From NCBI GenBank assembly GCA_033558025.1, contig JAUCEF010000017.1, positions 682,001 to 746,000 on the forward strand: a stretch of DNA of 64,000 nt, in the 5' to 3' direction. The stretch's first letter is position 1, and every line of letters begins with the position of its first letter. The position numbers and the translations under genes are program-made. The notes under the pieces are model-generated. The model made no database searches. It was not told the origin of the DNA and was given only the letters and a program-made list of their open reading frames with translations. This document shows positions 54,090-63,705 of this stretch, in pieces. This stretch comes from Phytophthora sp. 'mugwort' (lineage: Eukaryota > Oomycota > Peronosporomycetes > Peronosporales > Peronosporaceae).

Positions 54090-55760
54090 CGGCGGTATGG
54101 GTTTTGCGCTTACGTGGTAGATCAGTATCTTAATTCCATCCAGTTGATGAATCGTCGTCCAGAAATGAGTGCTGGCATACTGGCGTTTTGAAATATATCT
54201 CCAACGTATCCGTTAGCGGAGGTCGATTACCAGTCGTCGGTTCTTGCCACGTCGTATAGGAGCCGTTGAAGTTTCGTTGGATGTACGCGTCAACGGCTGC
54301 TTCATCCATGAAGCGGGATATGTTGAGGAGTCTAATGTGGTAGCGGTCTCTCTTTCTTTCAATTACGGGCTCCTTCGGTTCCCACTTTTCTTGCCCAGAC
54401 AGTGGTTGCCCTGTCGGCGTTGTTTACTGCCACTGGTTGGACTTCCTGATGTTCGTTTTCAATTTAAACACCTTGTTCCCAAACGGGAGCGCTGAACGTT
54501 TTGTTCCATGTTGTCGCCTGCTCTCTTGTCCAGAAGATCAGGTGGACGGTGTGGCTGCTACGGTCATAAGAAAAAACTGACTTGCTTCGTGTCGTGAAGG
54601 AGTTCGACAATCTTGGTCTTGTCGTGATTTCCGTTTTCTGGGTTTCAGTGGGATCATGCTGATTAGTCGGTCCATTGATTTGAAGTCTGGGTACACTGGG
54701 AAGTCTTGGTGCAATTGCAGCACTAGGTCTCCTTCCACTTGCGCCTGTATCGCGTTCTGGATTCTTCGGAGAGCGTCGTTGTTGCATACTCGTTTCAGAA
54801 ATGGTGGGAGCTCTGCACTTAGTATGGTTCCTTCTAAGAGTCCCTTGATCACCTTGTTTCTTTCTCGGTTGGTTTTCTGACTGCTGTTGGGAATCCATAC
54901 AGTATTTCGCAAATTTGTCTTAGCTCACTGATTTCTTCTGCGGTGTACGCCGTTTTGAGAAACCTGTACTTCGAGGGATTTTCTGCTACCATGTCGATGT
55001 CTCCGTCAGCAGTCATATTTTCTTGGTTTGCCCTTTGTGCCCATGGGTTTAGCACCGGTCTAGAACTGTTGACTTGTCCAGTTGAGATTCGGTGTTTGAT
55101 AATCTCACTTAATGAGCGTTTGCTTTTGTAAACGGCTCTGGTAGATCATACGTTCTGCCTTCTATTTTCTAGCGTCGGCTGTCCCCTTAGTTGCATCAAG
55201 TAAGAATAGACGTAGCAGCAGGTCCACTTCCCCTTCTCTCAGGTCTGGGTATTGTAGCTTTTCTGCTGTCAGCTCTTCTCTCGGGTGCGATTTGAAGACT
55301 TGTTCAAACATGTTCGCTATATAATCTTCCGTACTGACGATCTCCTTTGCTTGTTGTCTTTCCTGCTGTTTCTTCGATGAGGTAGTTGTACATCTCCGTG
55401 AAGGGCAGCTTTTCTGTCATGTCCATGTCGTAGGCCGGGAGATCTGCAACCTCCCATTGTAGATCATTCTCCTCGGTCTTACCTTCATCCTTCAGTTAAG
55501 GGTGTTCCGAGTCTCCAACTTGGCTGCCCTTTTTCTCGTCTTTACTGCTCTCCTTATTTTCTGGCTCCTTGTCTTCCGTCTCTGGTGCGTCCTCTCCTTC
55601 TGGTTCGCTTCCTTGGCCCCTGTGACGCTGTCCTCGGCCGTCAATATGGCCTCCATATGGGCTTCAATTGTTAATTGACAGCGTACTAACGTCTATCACC
55701 TCCCCTGGACCGTCCGGAGGCTGGTCCGGTGCCTTCATGGTGCCTTCCAGACTTCCTTCG

Positions 55761-56257
55761 AAAGATCGCTCCGAGATGCTCGCAGTAGAGGCCTCGATAT
55801 TGAGTTGAAGTCCTTTGATCCGAGATTTTCACGATTTTAGTAGCCTGTGTCTTTCCGATGTGGTTTACTCCCAGTCACCACTGTTGTTTGCTGAGCGGTC
55901 ATTCGATGTTCTCGATTGGTCGCTAATTGCATTATAAGATTTTTATCATCGCAAGTGCCGTCCAAAAGTACAAGGCAAGTCATCAAGATTAATTGAAATA
56001 ATTATTCCGGATAGGCACCATGCAAGTCGCAGTGGTTTTCAGGTCGCATACAAGGCGAGGTGATGCTTGTGATTTAGTCTCCTCTCTTGAGGGAATATGT
56101 CTTTAGGCTGTTGGTACTAAAGAATTGGGGGTCTCCGAACTAATACCTGTCGTAAATGATACCGTCTACGATGGCGGTGTTCGGGTTGATGTGGTGTCGT
56201 CTTCCCAACTGTCGAAAGTTGGTGCACTTGAACACCATAAGTGTCTTCTCGGCCAAC
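55761..56257. other. Spacer between LINE 2 and the PH-like gene
   Basis: This may include the LINE 2 leader (to ~55900) and the 3' flank of the PH-like gene. No separate gene is recognised. Confidence 0.35.
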
Positions 56258-57923
56258 TTAGGAAGCTGTGTCACCGTGTACGGGCGACGATTGGTATGGG
56301 TTAATGGGCGGCTGATGATGGTATTTGCTAGTCACGTGGTTAGTAGCAGCCTTCCGACGGAAAGCAAAACGTGCAACATCCGTCCATGCCTTCGTGATTC
56401 GCTCGACCACGAGCGTCTTCTTGGGGTTACGGACCGAGCCAGACACCCGTCGTGATGCAAACAGCTCAACCTCCCGGACGCGTGTTTCGTCAATGCGTCC
56501 AACGACGAGGTTCTGGGATGACCGAGATCTCGTGTGGCCAGTGTGTGTACTTGGGCGATGTATGGGTCTAAGGATCTCGTGGTGCTGCGCCGGACTTATG
56601 CTGCTATCGTTTCTGCTAGTAGCGAGCGAATCGCCCTCAGAAGGCGATCGCATGTCGCAGGCGGCAGTAACCGTAACAGACCCGACTTGCGTCCTCAAAT
56701 CATTGACAGCAGCGCGGGACTGTCGAATGAGCAGGCGTTGAAACGGCTTAAGCGTTTTGGGATTCGACAATCCAGATATGCCGTTCGTTGTGACCTCCTC
56801 GGATTCAACGGAGGGGGACACGTCTTCGAGAGTCATAGACGCTGTCGTTGTATCTGTCAGTGGTGCTGTGCTCACCGTATTTGTATCATCGTTGCTACTG
56901 CTTTGGCTCTCATAGCAACGCGCATCCCCTTCGTTTAGAGACACTTCTTCGTTGAGTTGGCCGCGGATGGAACTACTCCATTGCTTGTCTTGGACGGCGC
57001 CAGTGTCGCTGGAGATTGGCGACGTTGGGTAATCCTCAAGAAGTTCATAAACGTCGCTCGGGGGTACGCTAATGTCGAGGCTACTCGTGGTACTGAAGCT
57101 GCTTCCGCTGGAATAGCTGTCCATAAGGTCGCGCATATGGATGGGGAGATATTCCAAGACGTCGTTGCTGATGAGGCTGCTGAGACTACTGTCACTGCCA
57201 CTGTCACTGCTGGCAGCGCTGCTACTCCGTTGACTGGACTCGCTGCAACGTGAACCATCTAGAGCATTTTTGATGTAGCGCTTGCCCTTCTCATCTCCAC
57301 TTGCAGTCGCGTTCCTCAAGGTTGCTTCATAGCAAATTGGTTTAGTATCGAGCTCGTGCTCTGCAGCGAGTTCGTCCTCGACGCTCTCGATCTCGGTCGT
57401 GGACTCTGCTGTTGCTGACTTGATGATGACGAGCTCGTCGGGACTCTCGCATGACTGCCAGCTCTCGCGCTCATCGCCTTCACTTGCAGACATCGAACTT
57501 AGTAAAGGCGCATCGTCCATCACGGCGCCGTATACGCCGACATCCTCGATATCGGAATCGATATCGTGCTCTTGTTCCACCTCCGGTAGAACATCAAAAT
57601 TTGTCGCGAGCGCACGCGAGACCTGTTTGAGACGAAGAGACATATACGCCGTTTCCAGTGCTGTCCACCAAGCCTCGTAGATAGCGCGTGTAGCTGCGCG
57701 CACCGTCACACTCCGGCGCTTGCTGCCGTAGACGACAGTGAACTGGTAGTGTCGTTGGTCCCTTTCGGACGAAGACACGAACGTGCGTATGTTCCCGCAC
57801 TGATCGAGGGGGATCTCCAAGTACCCGCCGAGAGACTTCGGTCGGGCGATTGCCAAGAAGCCCTGGCGTCTTGAACCCCCCGGGTTGTTTGTAGGGAATG
57901 AAAGCGAGACTGCGGCCTTGTAC
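56258..57923 (-). CDS. PH-like domain protein, Ser/acid-rich (main exon; first exon not located)
   Basis: The open exon encodes about 555 residues. The front half of a pleckstrin-homology-like fold is visible: KAAVSLSFPTNN, GFLAIARPKSLGGYLEIPLD, QRHYQFTVVYGSKRRSVTVR and IYEAWWTALETAYMSL, where the C-terminal helix carries the conserved Trp. A long Ser/Asp/Glu-rich low-complexity middle follows, then a basic C terminus (LVVERITKAWTDVARFAFRR). PH domains bind phosphoinositides or proteins, so membrane recruitment is plausible. There is no ATG at the front. The sequence before GTACAAGG is a good acceptor (GGAATGCAG, exon from 57923, phase 2), as in its paralogue at 58.6-60.4 kb. The first exon must lie upstream, between about 57960 and 58800, but I could not place it. 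No stops or frameshifts. Confidence 0.7.
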
Positions 57924-58581
57924 CTGCATTCCAAATGCCAACAAACAAGAAGAGCGGACAGTCAGACCGACCCGTTTCGACTAGGAAAGCTCGGCAACAG
58001 CAGGGTCCCACCAGAAAAGGCCGTATGCGCGGATCTTCATCATACAACGAAGATCAGGCGAAGCGATCATGTTACAATGGTCGATTGATGGTCGTGTCGA
58101 GTGCACTTAGTTGGTGTCGTAGTCGTTGTTTGAACGTTTTTTTTTTTTTTTTCCGCTCTGCTGTGGCGCAATTCGAAGAATGGGCAGACTGCCATGTCCA
58201 CTGCGCCCGAGGGTGGTGTTCACCTACGCAGAGACAGACCTAGAACCCGTTTCAGTTCAGTGTAAACCAAGAGGCTCAGATGTTTCAACACTGTGGACAC
58301 CGAGTTGGCAAGAACAATAACGGCAAACCCAAACCGTCAAACGGGATTGATAGTTGAAAGAAAAAAAAAAGGACACTGAAAAAGACACCGATTTCTCTTC
58401 TTAGCGATAATTTCAACCGAGTTCGACCGGCAGCATCGCGTGAGTGAGCAGAGCAAGCAACTTGGGGCACAGTACAAGTGTTGAAGCACGCAGGACTTGA
58501 CCACCGAAAAGCCGTAAAGTATCTGCCCCGTCTATATATGTGTAGACGAAAAGAGACGGGACATTTGGCTCGCGTCGTTTC

Positions 58582-60390
58582 ATGATTCATGCCATCACAG
58601 TGACGCTTACCTTGTCAATGGCCAGGAACCATGAAGACGTCGATGTAGAATACAAGGCCGTCGACGCCGAGCAACTGAGCCAGCAGAGAAAGAAAATACG
58701 CCGCCCGTCCTGTCCCAGATTCATCTTTACTTTACTGCCAACTTCTTTCATCCGCAGCTTTGTGTCAACGCGAAAGGCAGTAGAAGGGTAAGTGGCGCTA
58801 TGCCCGCGCATCGGGAACAGCGAGTTAGGCCAGCTCCTCTTGCTTGCAGGCTTGCGTCATCCGTTGTTAAACCGAAGCAGCTGTAGCTTCGGGTCGCTGC
58901 GCTCAAACAGCTGCTAGAAGTCGGGGCACTCTGACACCGAGACCAAAGACACTGGTTCAGCGTATGCAAACTAGCTTGCCAATTCTCGCTGTCTGCCTTC
59001 ACCTCAGCGCATGCTGCTTTAGGCTGACCCGATCCCTCATTTGGCATGCGTCCAAGACCCATGCAACCTCGGCAGCCGCTTTTCCGAGCATCGATGACCA
59101 CAACTTACTGCAAGTCCATGCCAAAGGCAGTTATGATGAATTAAGTTACGTCGCAGCAATAGCAAAAGACCCTAAACGTGCGTAGCGCAAGCCCTCCTCT
59201 TCGCTTCATCCGCTTTATCCGCTTCATTCTTTGATTTGCGTTACAACAGAGAACGAGAATACCAGTTTCTGAGCAAGCAAAAACAAATACACAGCTCGAC
59301 TCGCCTTTTAGCATGAGTTCTCCACGTACGCTTCGCTGCACCATGAAAATGCGGACTTGCGGCCTTTTTTGGTGAGAATTCGAACGGCGTGTTGCACATT
59401 CATCTCGCCACAACCACCGAGAAGCGGCACACTAACTAACTTATGTGATCTTGTTTATTTTCTCTCAGGCACAAGGTTGTCGTCTCGCTCAAGTTCGCCT
59501 CCCGACTATCGCCTGATCAACCCCGGCAGGCACTATTGACTATCACTCGTCCTAAGTTGTTCGGGGGTAAGCTGGAGATGTCGCTCGCTAACAACACGAC
59601 CAGTCTTATTTCCGTGTCTGGAAAAGAAGCGCGTCACTACCAGCTTAAGATCCGCTACGGTCCCCGGTTCCAGATCGTGACGCTACGCGCTCCAAACAGT
59701 GCCATTTACGAGACTTGGTGGGCGGCACTCGAGAATGCACTTGCTTCTCCCAATTTCGTAGTGCTCCCGGTCATTGATGCGCGTGCATGCCAGGTAAACA
59801 TCGCGCCAGTTCTACCAACAAGACGCAACATTCCGCGATCCAAGCACACGACGGCACTCGAAACAGTGGTGGAGGTAGTGCACGAGGATGAATCGGTTGA
59901 CGACACACCCATGCTTGAGGCTAATGGTCCTTCATCTCCAACCGAGACAGATATCCTTGCAAGCTGGAGGACATGGGCAAGTCTCGACTACTTCGCCACG
60001 CCGCCAACTAGTGCCGATCCTTTATCGAGTGATGCTTCCCCTGAAGCCGCAGTTGATGACTCTATCGCTAGCGGCGAGGACGACAGTAGCGATAGAATCT
60101 CGACCTACAGTGATATCAGCGAATTTTGGTCGAGGCCGTCAGAGTGGGAGGACGAGATAGTCCACGACGCTCCTGCCGCTGCCACCAGCTTCGCTAACCG
60201 TGAGCCTAAATCGCCGGTCTCGACGAGCTGTATGATCTCGCAGCCTCAAGATGACGACGACAAGTGGCTGGACGAGATTGCATTGTTCACGTTCCGGCAA
60301 AAAGTAGGCGCAGGCCGCAAGTCGGAACGTCGTCCTATCAGGCGTGTTACAGGGAGGCTTCACCCTCTGCTAACGTACGCTCTGCTCTGA
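58582..60390 (+). CDS. PH-like domain protein, shorter paralogue of the minus-strand neighbour
   Basis: Exon 1 is 58582-58787; an ATG at 58612 is an alternative start. It ends at GG/GTAAGT. Exon 2 is 59469-60390, after CTCTCAG. They join in phase 2 and give 375 residues (365 from the second ATG). Exon 2 parallels the neighbour closely: HKVVVSLKFASR, TITRPKLFGGKLEMSL, ARHYQLKIRYGPRFQIVTLR, IYETWWAALENAL. A shorter acidic/Ser-rich region and ALFTFRQKVGAGRKSE (neighbour: ARFAFRRK) follow. The product lacks most of the low-complexity middle. Head-to-head orientation with the paralogue suggests inverted duplication and perhaps a shared promoter region. The 681-nt intron is long for an oomycete and could hide another exon, so exon 1 is less certain than exon 2. 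Function beyond PH-like is unknown. Confidence 0.65.
58788..59468 (+). other. Predicted intron of the PH-like paralogue
   Basis: Donor GTAAGT at 58788, acceptor TTTTCTCTCAG ending at 59468, phase 2. The acceptor sits at the same protein position and phase as that of the minus-strand paralogue at 57924. Confidence 0.55.
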
Positions 60391-60936
60391 CTGAGCGACC
60401 GCATGAGCTTCTTCCATTACCCCATCCAGCGACACCGAGACATTCGCCACTGACATCGCCGGAACCAAAGCAAAAATATTTTCAGGTTTTGTACCGACTG
60501 TGACTACAGGCAGAAGTACGATGAAGTCACTTGCCACCACACAACAGTCGAGACCCAGATCAAGACTATGACAACCAAGAAAATTGGTGCGAATTCGAAG
60601 AATCTACACACCATCTCACCAGAACAATACTCACACGCTGATCCACTGCGTAGCTAAACCTTGTCCACAGAAGAGAACCGGACCACCCACACACCCTCAA
60701 AAGGAGACCATCCTAGTGTAAGAATTCATACAGTAGATTTTATTTGTGCCCACACTCTGCCTTGCCACGCTTTTACAGTGCAAGTACTGGCAAAGAACTG
60801 CTTTCTGATGGATCACTTCATAATTCATCGTAGGCAGACAACCACCATGCCAAACTTTTTATTTTAATTTTTTATCATGCGGAATTCCGAATTGTTAACA
60901 AGCGTTTGCCGCAACATGAGTGATATATACTTTTCA
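60391..60936. other. Intergenic region between convergent genes
   Basis: This is the 3' flank of two convergent genes (PH-like and binding protein). It contains AT-rich tracts (TTTTTATTTTAATTTTTTAT near 60860) that could serve in 3'-end formation. No further gene is seen. Confidence 0.4.
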
Positions 60937-62055
60937 TCACGATAAGTACATAGAAATCGCTGAGGGAATAGTCCCAGTATCGCCATAGGCAGTGAAATTG
61001 GCCGCCTTCATTCCTACCTCAGTCAGAATCGACTGTCCGTCATACGACAGCAAATAGGCCACGAACTTTTCCGCCTCCGACCTGTGCGTCGCATTGTTGA
61101 GGATTGTCATGGTGTAGACGGATGCTGATCCATCGTAGACCGCCCCCGTTTCGGTATTAGTGTACGACACGGTCGCGTATACGTCGTTCAGGGTCGGATT
61201 TCCCATGTTGATCTCTTCAGGAAGCGTGATGAAGTCGATGCCGCTTAAGCTCCCCGCCTCCACGGCGTAGAAAAATCCGACATCCAGGTCTCCCGACGAC
61301 AGGTACGTCTCCAGGTTCTCCTCCGAGAAGATCTGATCGCGGTTGGTCGCATTGCCCAAAATGCCCGAGACCAATCCAGTGACGTTGTAGTACTCCTCGG
61401 CCAGCTCGAACATCATGACGGTGCGGTAGCCCTTGGGGTCGGCATCAGGGTCTGTGCGTCCAAGCTTCAGGTCGGGGTTTTGCAACAGCGCCTCGTACCA
61501 GAGCAGCGAGCCGTTCTGCACGGACGCAAACACGTCGGCATAGGGCGACTCCGGGTAGTAGCCGATACCGATGGAAGTCTCACCGAAGGTGATGTACCAC
61601 GAGATCAAGTTGTCATTAGCGTCGCCCATGAGAAGCTCCGAATTGACAGACGCGTCGGCACTGATGAAGACGTCGGCCTGGCTGCCGTTGACGATGAGGT
61701 CGGCCAGCTTGACGGATCCCTTGGCCAGTAGCGATGTGGCGATGCCCGTGACGGCGGTGAAGGCCGGCGTCAGCTCGTCGTCCATGAGGCCGACCAGTGA
61801 GCCGGCGTGGTAGATGGTCACGTTGCCCGTTGTGGTGGCGGCATTGGGGGAGGAGGAATCGTAGTACGACGAAGAAGAGAAAATGCCGCAGGCCGCCAGC
61901 ACAACCACCACAATAAGCACGAGCAACACGGCGGCCAGCGCTAGGCGGTACTTGACGATGGTGGCCTTGACGTTCCACACGGGCGTGCCCTTGTATGGCG
62001 TCTCACTCCCATACTCGTCTTGCGCGGACGACGGCGTGAGGGGCACCGCTACCAT
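60937..62055 (-). CDS. Membrane-anchored bacterial-type tungstate/molybdate-binding protein
   Basis: 372 residues, ATG 62055 to TGA 60939-60937, intact. A ~34-residue N tail precedes a strong single transmembrane helix (residues ~37-60, LALAAVLLVLIVVVVLAACG). Then comes a periplasmic-binding fold of the molybdate/tungstate (ModA/WtpA-like) type. Its motifs are IYHAGSLVGLMDDELTPAF, GSVKLADLIVNGSQADVFIS, ETSIGIGYYPESPYADV, LKLGRTDPDADPKGYRTVMM, LSSGDLDVGFFYAVEAGSL and LPEEINMGNP. The HAGSL start, DVF(I/V)SAD and GRTDPDADPxGYR are characteristic of WtpA-like proteins. In prokaryotes these deliver oxyanions to ABC transporters. Here the protein would be a type II, probably surface-facing, anchored sensor or scavenger; no permease gene is nearby. 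It lacks a cleavable signal peptide and has several N-x-T/S sites. Likely of prokaryotic origin (inference). Confidence 0.8.
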   Translation of the reverse strand: MVAVPLTPSSAQDEYGSETPYKGTPVWNVKATIVKYRLALAAVLLVLIVVVVLAACGIFSSSSYYDSSSPNAATTTGNVTIYHAGSLVGLMDDELTPAFTAVTGIATSLLAKGSVKLADLIVNGSQADVFISADASVNSELLMGDANDNLISWYITFGETSIGIGYYPESPYADVFASVQNGSLLWYEALLQNPDLKLGRTDPDADPKGYRTVMMFELAEEYYNVTGLVSGILGNATNRDQIFSEENLETYLSSGDLDVGFFYAVEAGSLSGIDFITLPEEINMGNPTLNDVYATVSYTNTETGAVYDGSASVYTMTILNNATHRSEAEKFVAYLLSYDGQSILTEVGMKAANFTAYGDTGTIPSAISMYLS

Positions 62056-62170
62056 GGTATTTTGATGCCTGGAGGGGAGTGGGTTGGATACCGGCGCCGG
62101 ATCAGTCTGTCATGTCTGACCGAGGCAGCGTCAGCATTGAATGCAAGTTGAAATGTTGTCGCTCGCGGCG

Positions 62171-62179
62171 TTTGATTGG
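62171..62179 (-). promoter_or_regulatory. CCAAT-box-like element upstream of the binding-protein gene
   Basis: CCAATCAAA on the minus strand, about 115-125 nt before the ATG. Motif resemblance only. Confidence 0.3.
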
Positions 62180-62289
62180 CTCAGAAATGTATACGTTGGT
62201 ACACACGCCCTGTTTATTATTGATTCGAGATATCGTTACTCAGAGTGCCAATTTTTATAAAAAAATACAGGTAATACCGACTAGAATAG

Positions 62290-63094
62290 GTTGCTGAGTG
62301 CCTTCCTCAGTATTCACGCTGTTGGAGGAACACTGGCCTTCTAGGCTAATATACTTGCGACTATTAAGAATCTGAAGAAGAGGTATCATCCCCACGACGT
62401 GCTTGCGGCAATGATGTTCCGCTTGCACGCGAAAGACCCGATGTTGGTTGAGGAGTTGCTCAACCCGCAAGAAGAGAATGTGATCGCTGAGGAGCCCACG
62501 GACAAGGACTTTTGTTGGTGTAGAAGGCACTGACGTCGTCGAAGCAGTATGTGATTGAGAAAAATGCTGGTGCTAATGATGCAGTTGATGATCGCTGCGA
62601 GCAAGAGTGCTGAAGAGCTCTAGGAGTCTCATGCGTGATCGATGCTGACGCGAAATATATGCCATCAAGAGCACTCTATGAGCATCGTGATATGCAACGT
62701 AGTTATCGAGACGAACTGACCAGGAAGCAAGACCCAAGACGTCAGGTATCATCTACGCTGGACTTCACTAGGCGGGCTTCTCGGGATGGTCAGTTTCCAT
62801 ATTTAAGCTTGTATCAGGATCAATATATGTTGTTCTCGTATATGTACTGTACATGTACTAAAATTTGTGTGTGGAAAGCCACTTTTATCAGTGTTCGGGA
62901 TGTATTACTGATTGGGATGTCGAGGATCATCTGTACGCATCCCTCCTGTCCTAAGCGAACTCCAATGTACACAGTTTGTGGTAGGGTTATTCAGAATTGG
63001 TTGATAAAACGTTACTTTTTAAACGTAAGTTTTATTCGATTTTTAGTATACTTTAGCCAATCAAAAATATATGACACGGGGGGAATCCAACCCG
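62290..63094 (+). other. Unidentified coding-like fragments
   Basis: A plus-strand stretch near 62370-62520 reads RYHPHDVLAAMMFRLHAKDP and VEELLNPQEENVIAEEPTDK before a stop. A 154-codon frame at 62635-63099 begins with a protein-like part (MQRSYRDELTRKQDPRRQVS) and becomes AT-rich and less convincing. No family is recognised; probably decayed repeat sequence. Confidence 0.25.
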
Positions 63095-63705
63095 TATAGC
63101 GTAGGAGAGCTCACTGCTGGACGCCGAGGCATCCGCTTCCGCGCCCACACCACCCGGACTTTCAGCAGTGCTTTCCGGCCGAGGAGGAAGGCGCTAAGCC
63201 CCTACCAAAAAGCCCATCATGGCTAATTATGACCGACGAGGACCCCCATTGCTGCCCAGGTCGCCAGCCTCACCGCCGAGTGCACCAGCGCGCCAAGGTG
63301 CCGATTACGTGCTCAATATCGTCCGCGATCTCAAGCACGACCACCCTATGACGCAGCTATCAGCTGCCGTGACTGCATAAATAGCGAGAGCATCTTCGCC
63401 AGGAGCACGCCGAGGGTATCCACAAGTCGACCTACTGCGAGTACAGGTATGAGGACAGCATGAACTTTATTGCCCGCCTGCTCGAGGTAGCTGCTCCATT
63501 TATCGCAGCATGTACTTCGGTGAGTCCAACAGTGCTACGATTCTGGCCTCGACAACTCCGCCAAGTTCAACCGCATGGTGGGCTTCGACAACGCTGAGTT
63601 CGACGAGCTCATGCGTCTGTACCTGGTGGTCCACATTGACCACGAGGGTGGTAACGCCAGTGCGCACACCACGCACCTGGTGGGCTCGACCCTATCGGGC
63701 AATTA
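63095..63705 (+). pseudogene. Citrate synthase pseudogene fragment
   Basis: Citrate synthase condenses acetyl-CoA with oxaloacetate in the mitochondrial TCA cycle. Pieces in shifting frames follow the enzyme in order. PLPKSPSWLIMTDE is near 63200; IAAQVASLTAE near 63250; YVLNIVRDLKH, HPMTQLSAAVTA and EGIHKSTYCEYRYEDSMNFI near 63310-63475. [11 protein letters not shown] follows near 63500, then [20 protein letters not shown] and [20 protein letters not shown], which holds the active-site His loop. Multiple frameshifts and a stop (TAA after SAAVTA) break it. N- and C-terminal thirds are missing, with abrupt ends at about 63095 and 63705 in AT-rich DNA. Lack of introns is compatible with a processed copy but not proof. 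Confidence 0.85.

Larger units (their letters stand above)
51530..55740 (-). pseudogene. LINE 2 first ORF: acidic N terminus, CCHC knuckle, OTU-like domain
   Basis: A candidate ATG at about 55740 begins MKAPDQPPDGPGEVIDVSTL. A TGA follows after 25 codons, then an acidic stretch (EDAPETEDKEPENKE). The frames continue through VDLLLRLFLLDATKGTADAR, LKTAYTAEEISELRQICEIL and VCNNDALRRIQNAIQAQVEG to IRLLNISRFMDEAAVDAYIQ, RRM-like in wording. Next come the CCHC knuckle CFQCGGSGHTRTLC and EQQ/KR-rich linkers. The OTU-like region is GALTNGNCQYYAVAMAMLQK ... IVVVFRPRHFNWLQF. A long charged tail with a coiled-coil flavour runs to about 51530. The product would bind LINE RNA like other gag-type first ORFs. 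Frame breaks are many (at least near 55660, 54900, 54470, 54060, 53480, 53080). Confidence 0.65.
46560..55760 (-). mobile_element. LINE 2: large L1-like non-LTR retrotransposon with an OTU-like domain
   Basis: The minus strand carries, in order, an acidic first ORF from about 55740, a CCHC knuckle (54089-54048), an OTU-like protease region (~53400-52790), an AP-endonuclease-type start (~51376), a reverse transcriptase (~50200-48700) and a C-terminal zinc-like segment (~47510-47430). All are in broken frames. The element is near 9.2 kb, large for a LINE. Ends are approximate, and no clear tail or target duplication was found. Confidence 0.75.

Noticed and set aside
58587..58811. Minus-strand first exon for the 56.3-57.9 kb PH-like gene (ends at GACAAG/GTAAGC)
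   Set aside because: The donor is in phase 0 while the acceptor at 57924 needs phase 2, and it lies antisense to the better-supported exon of the plus-strand paralogue.
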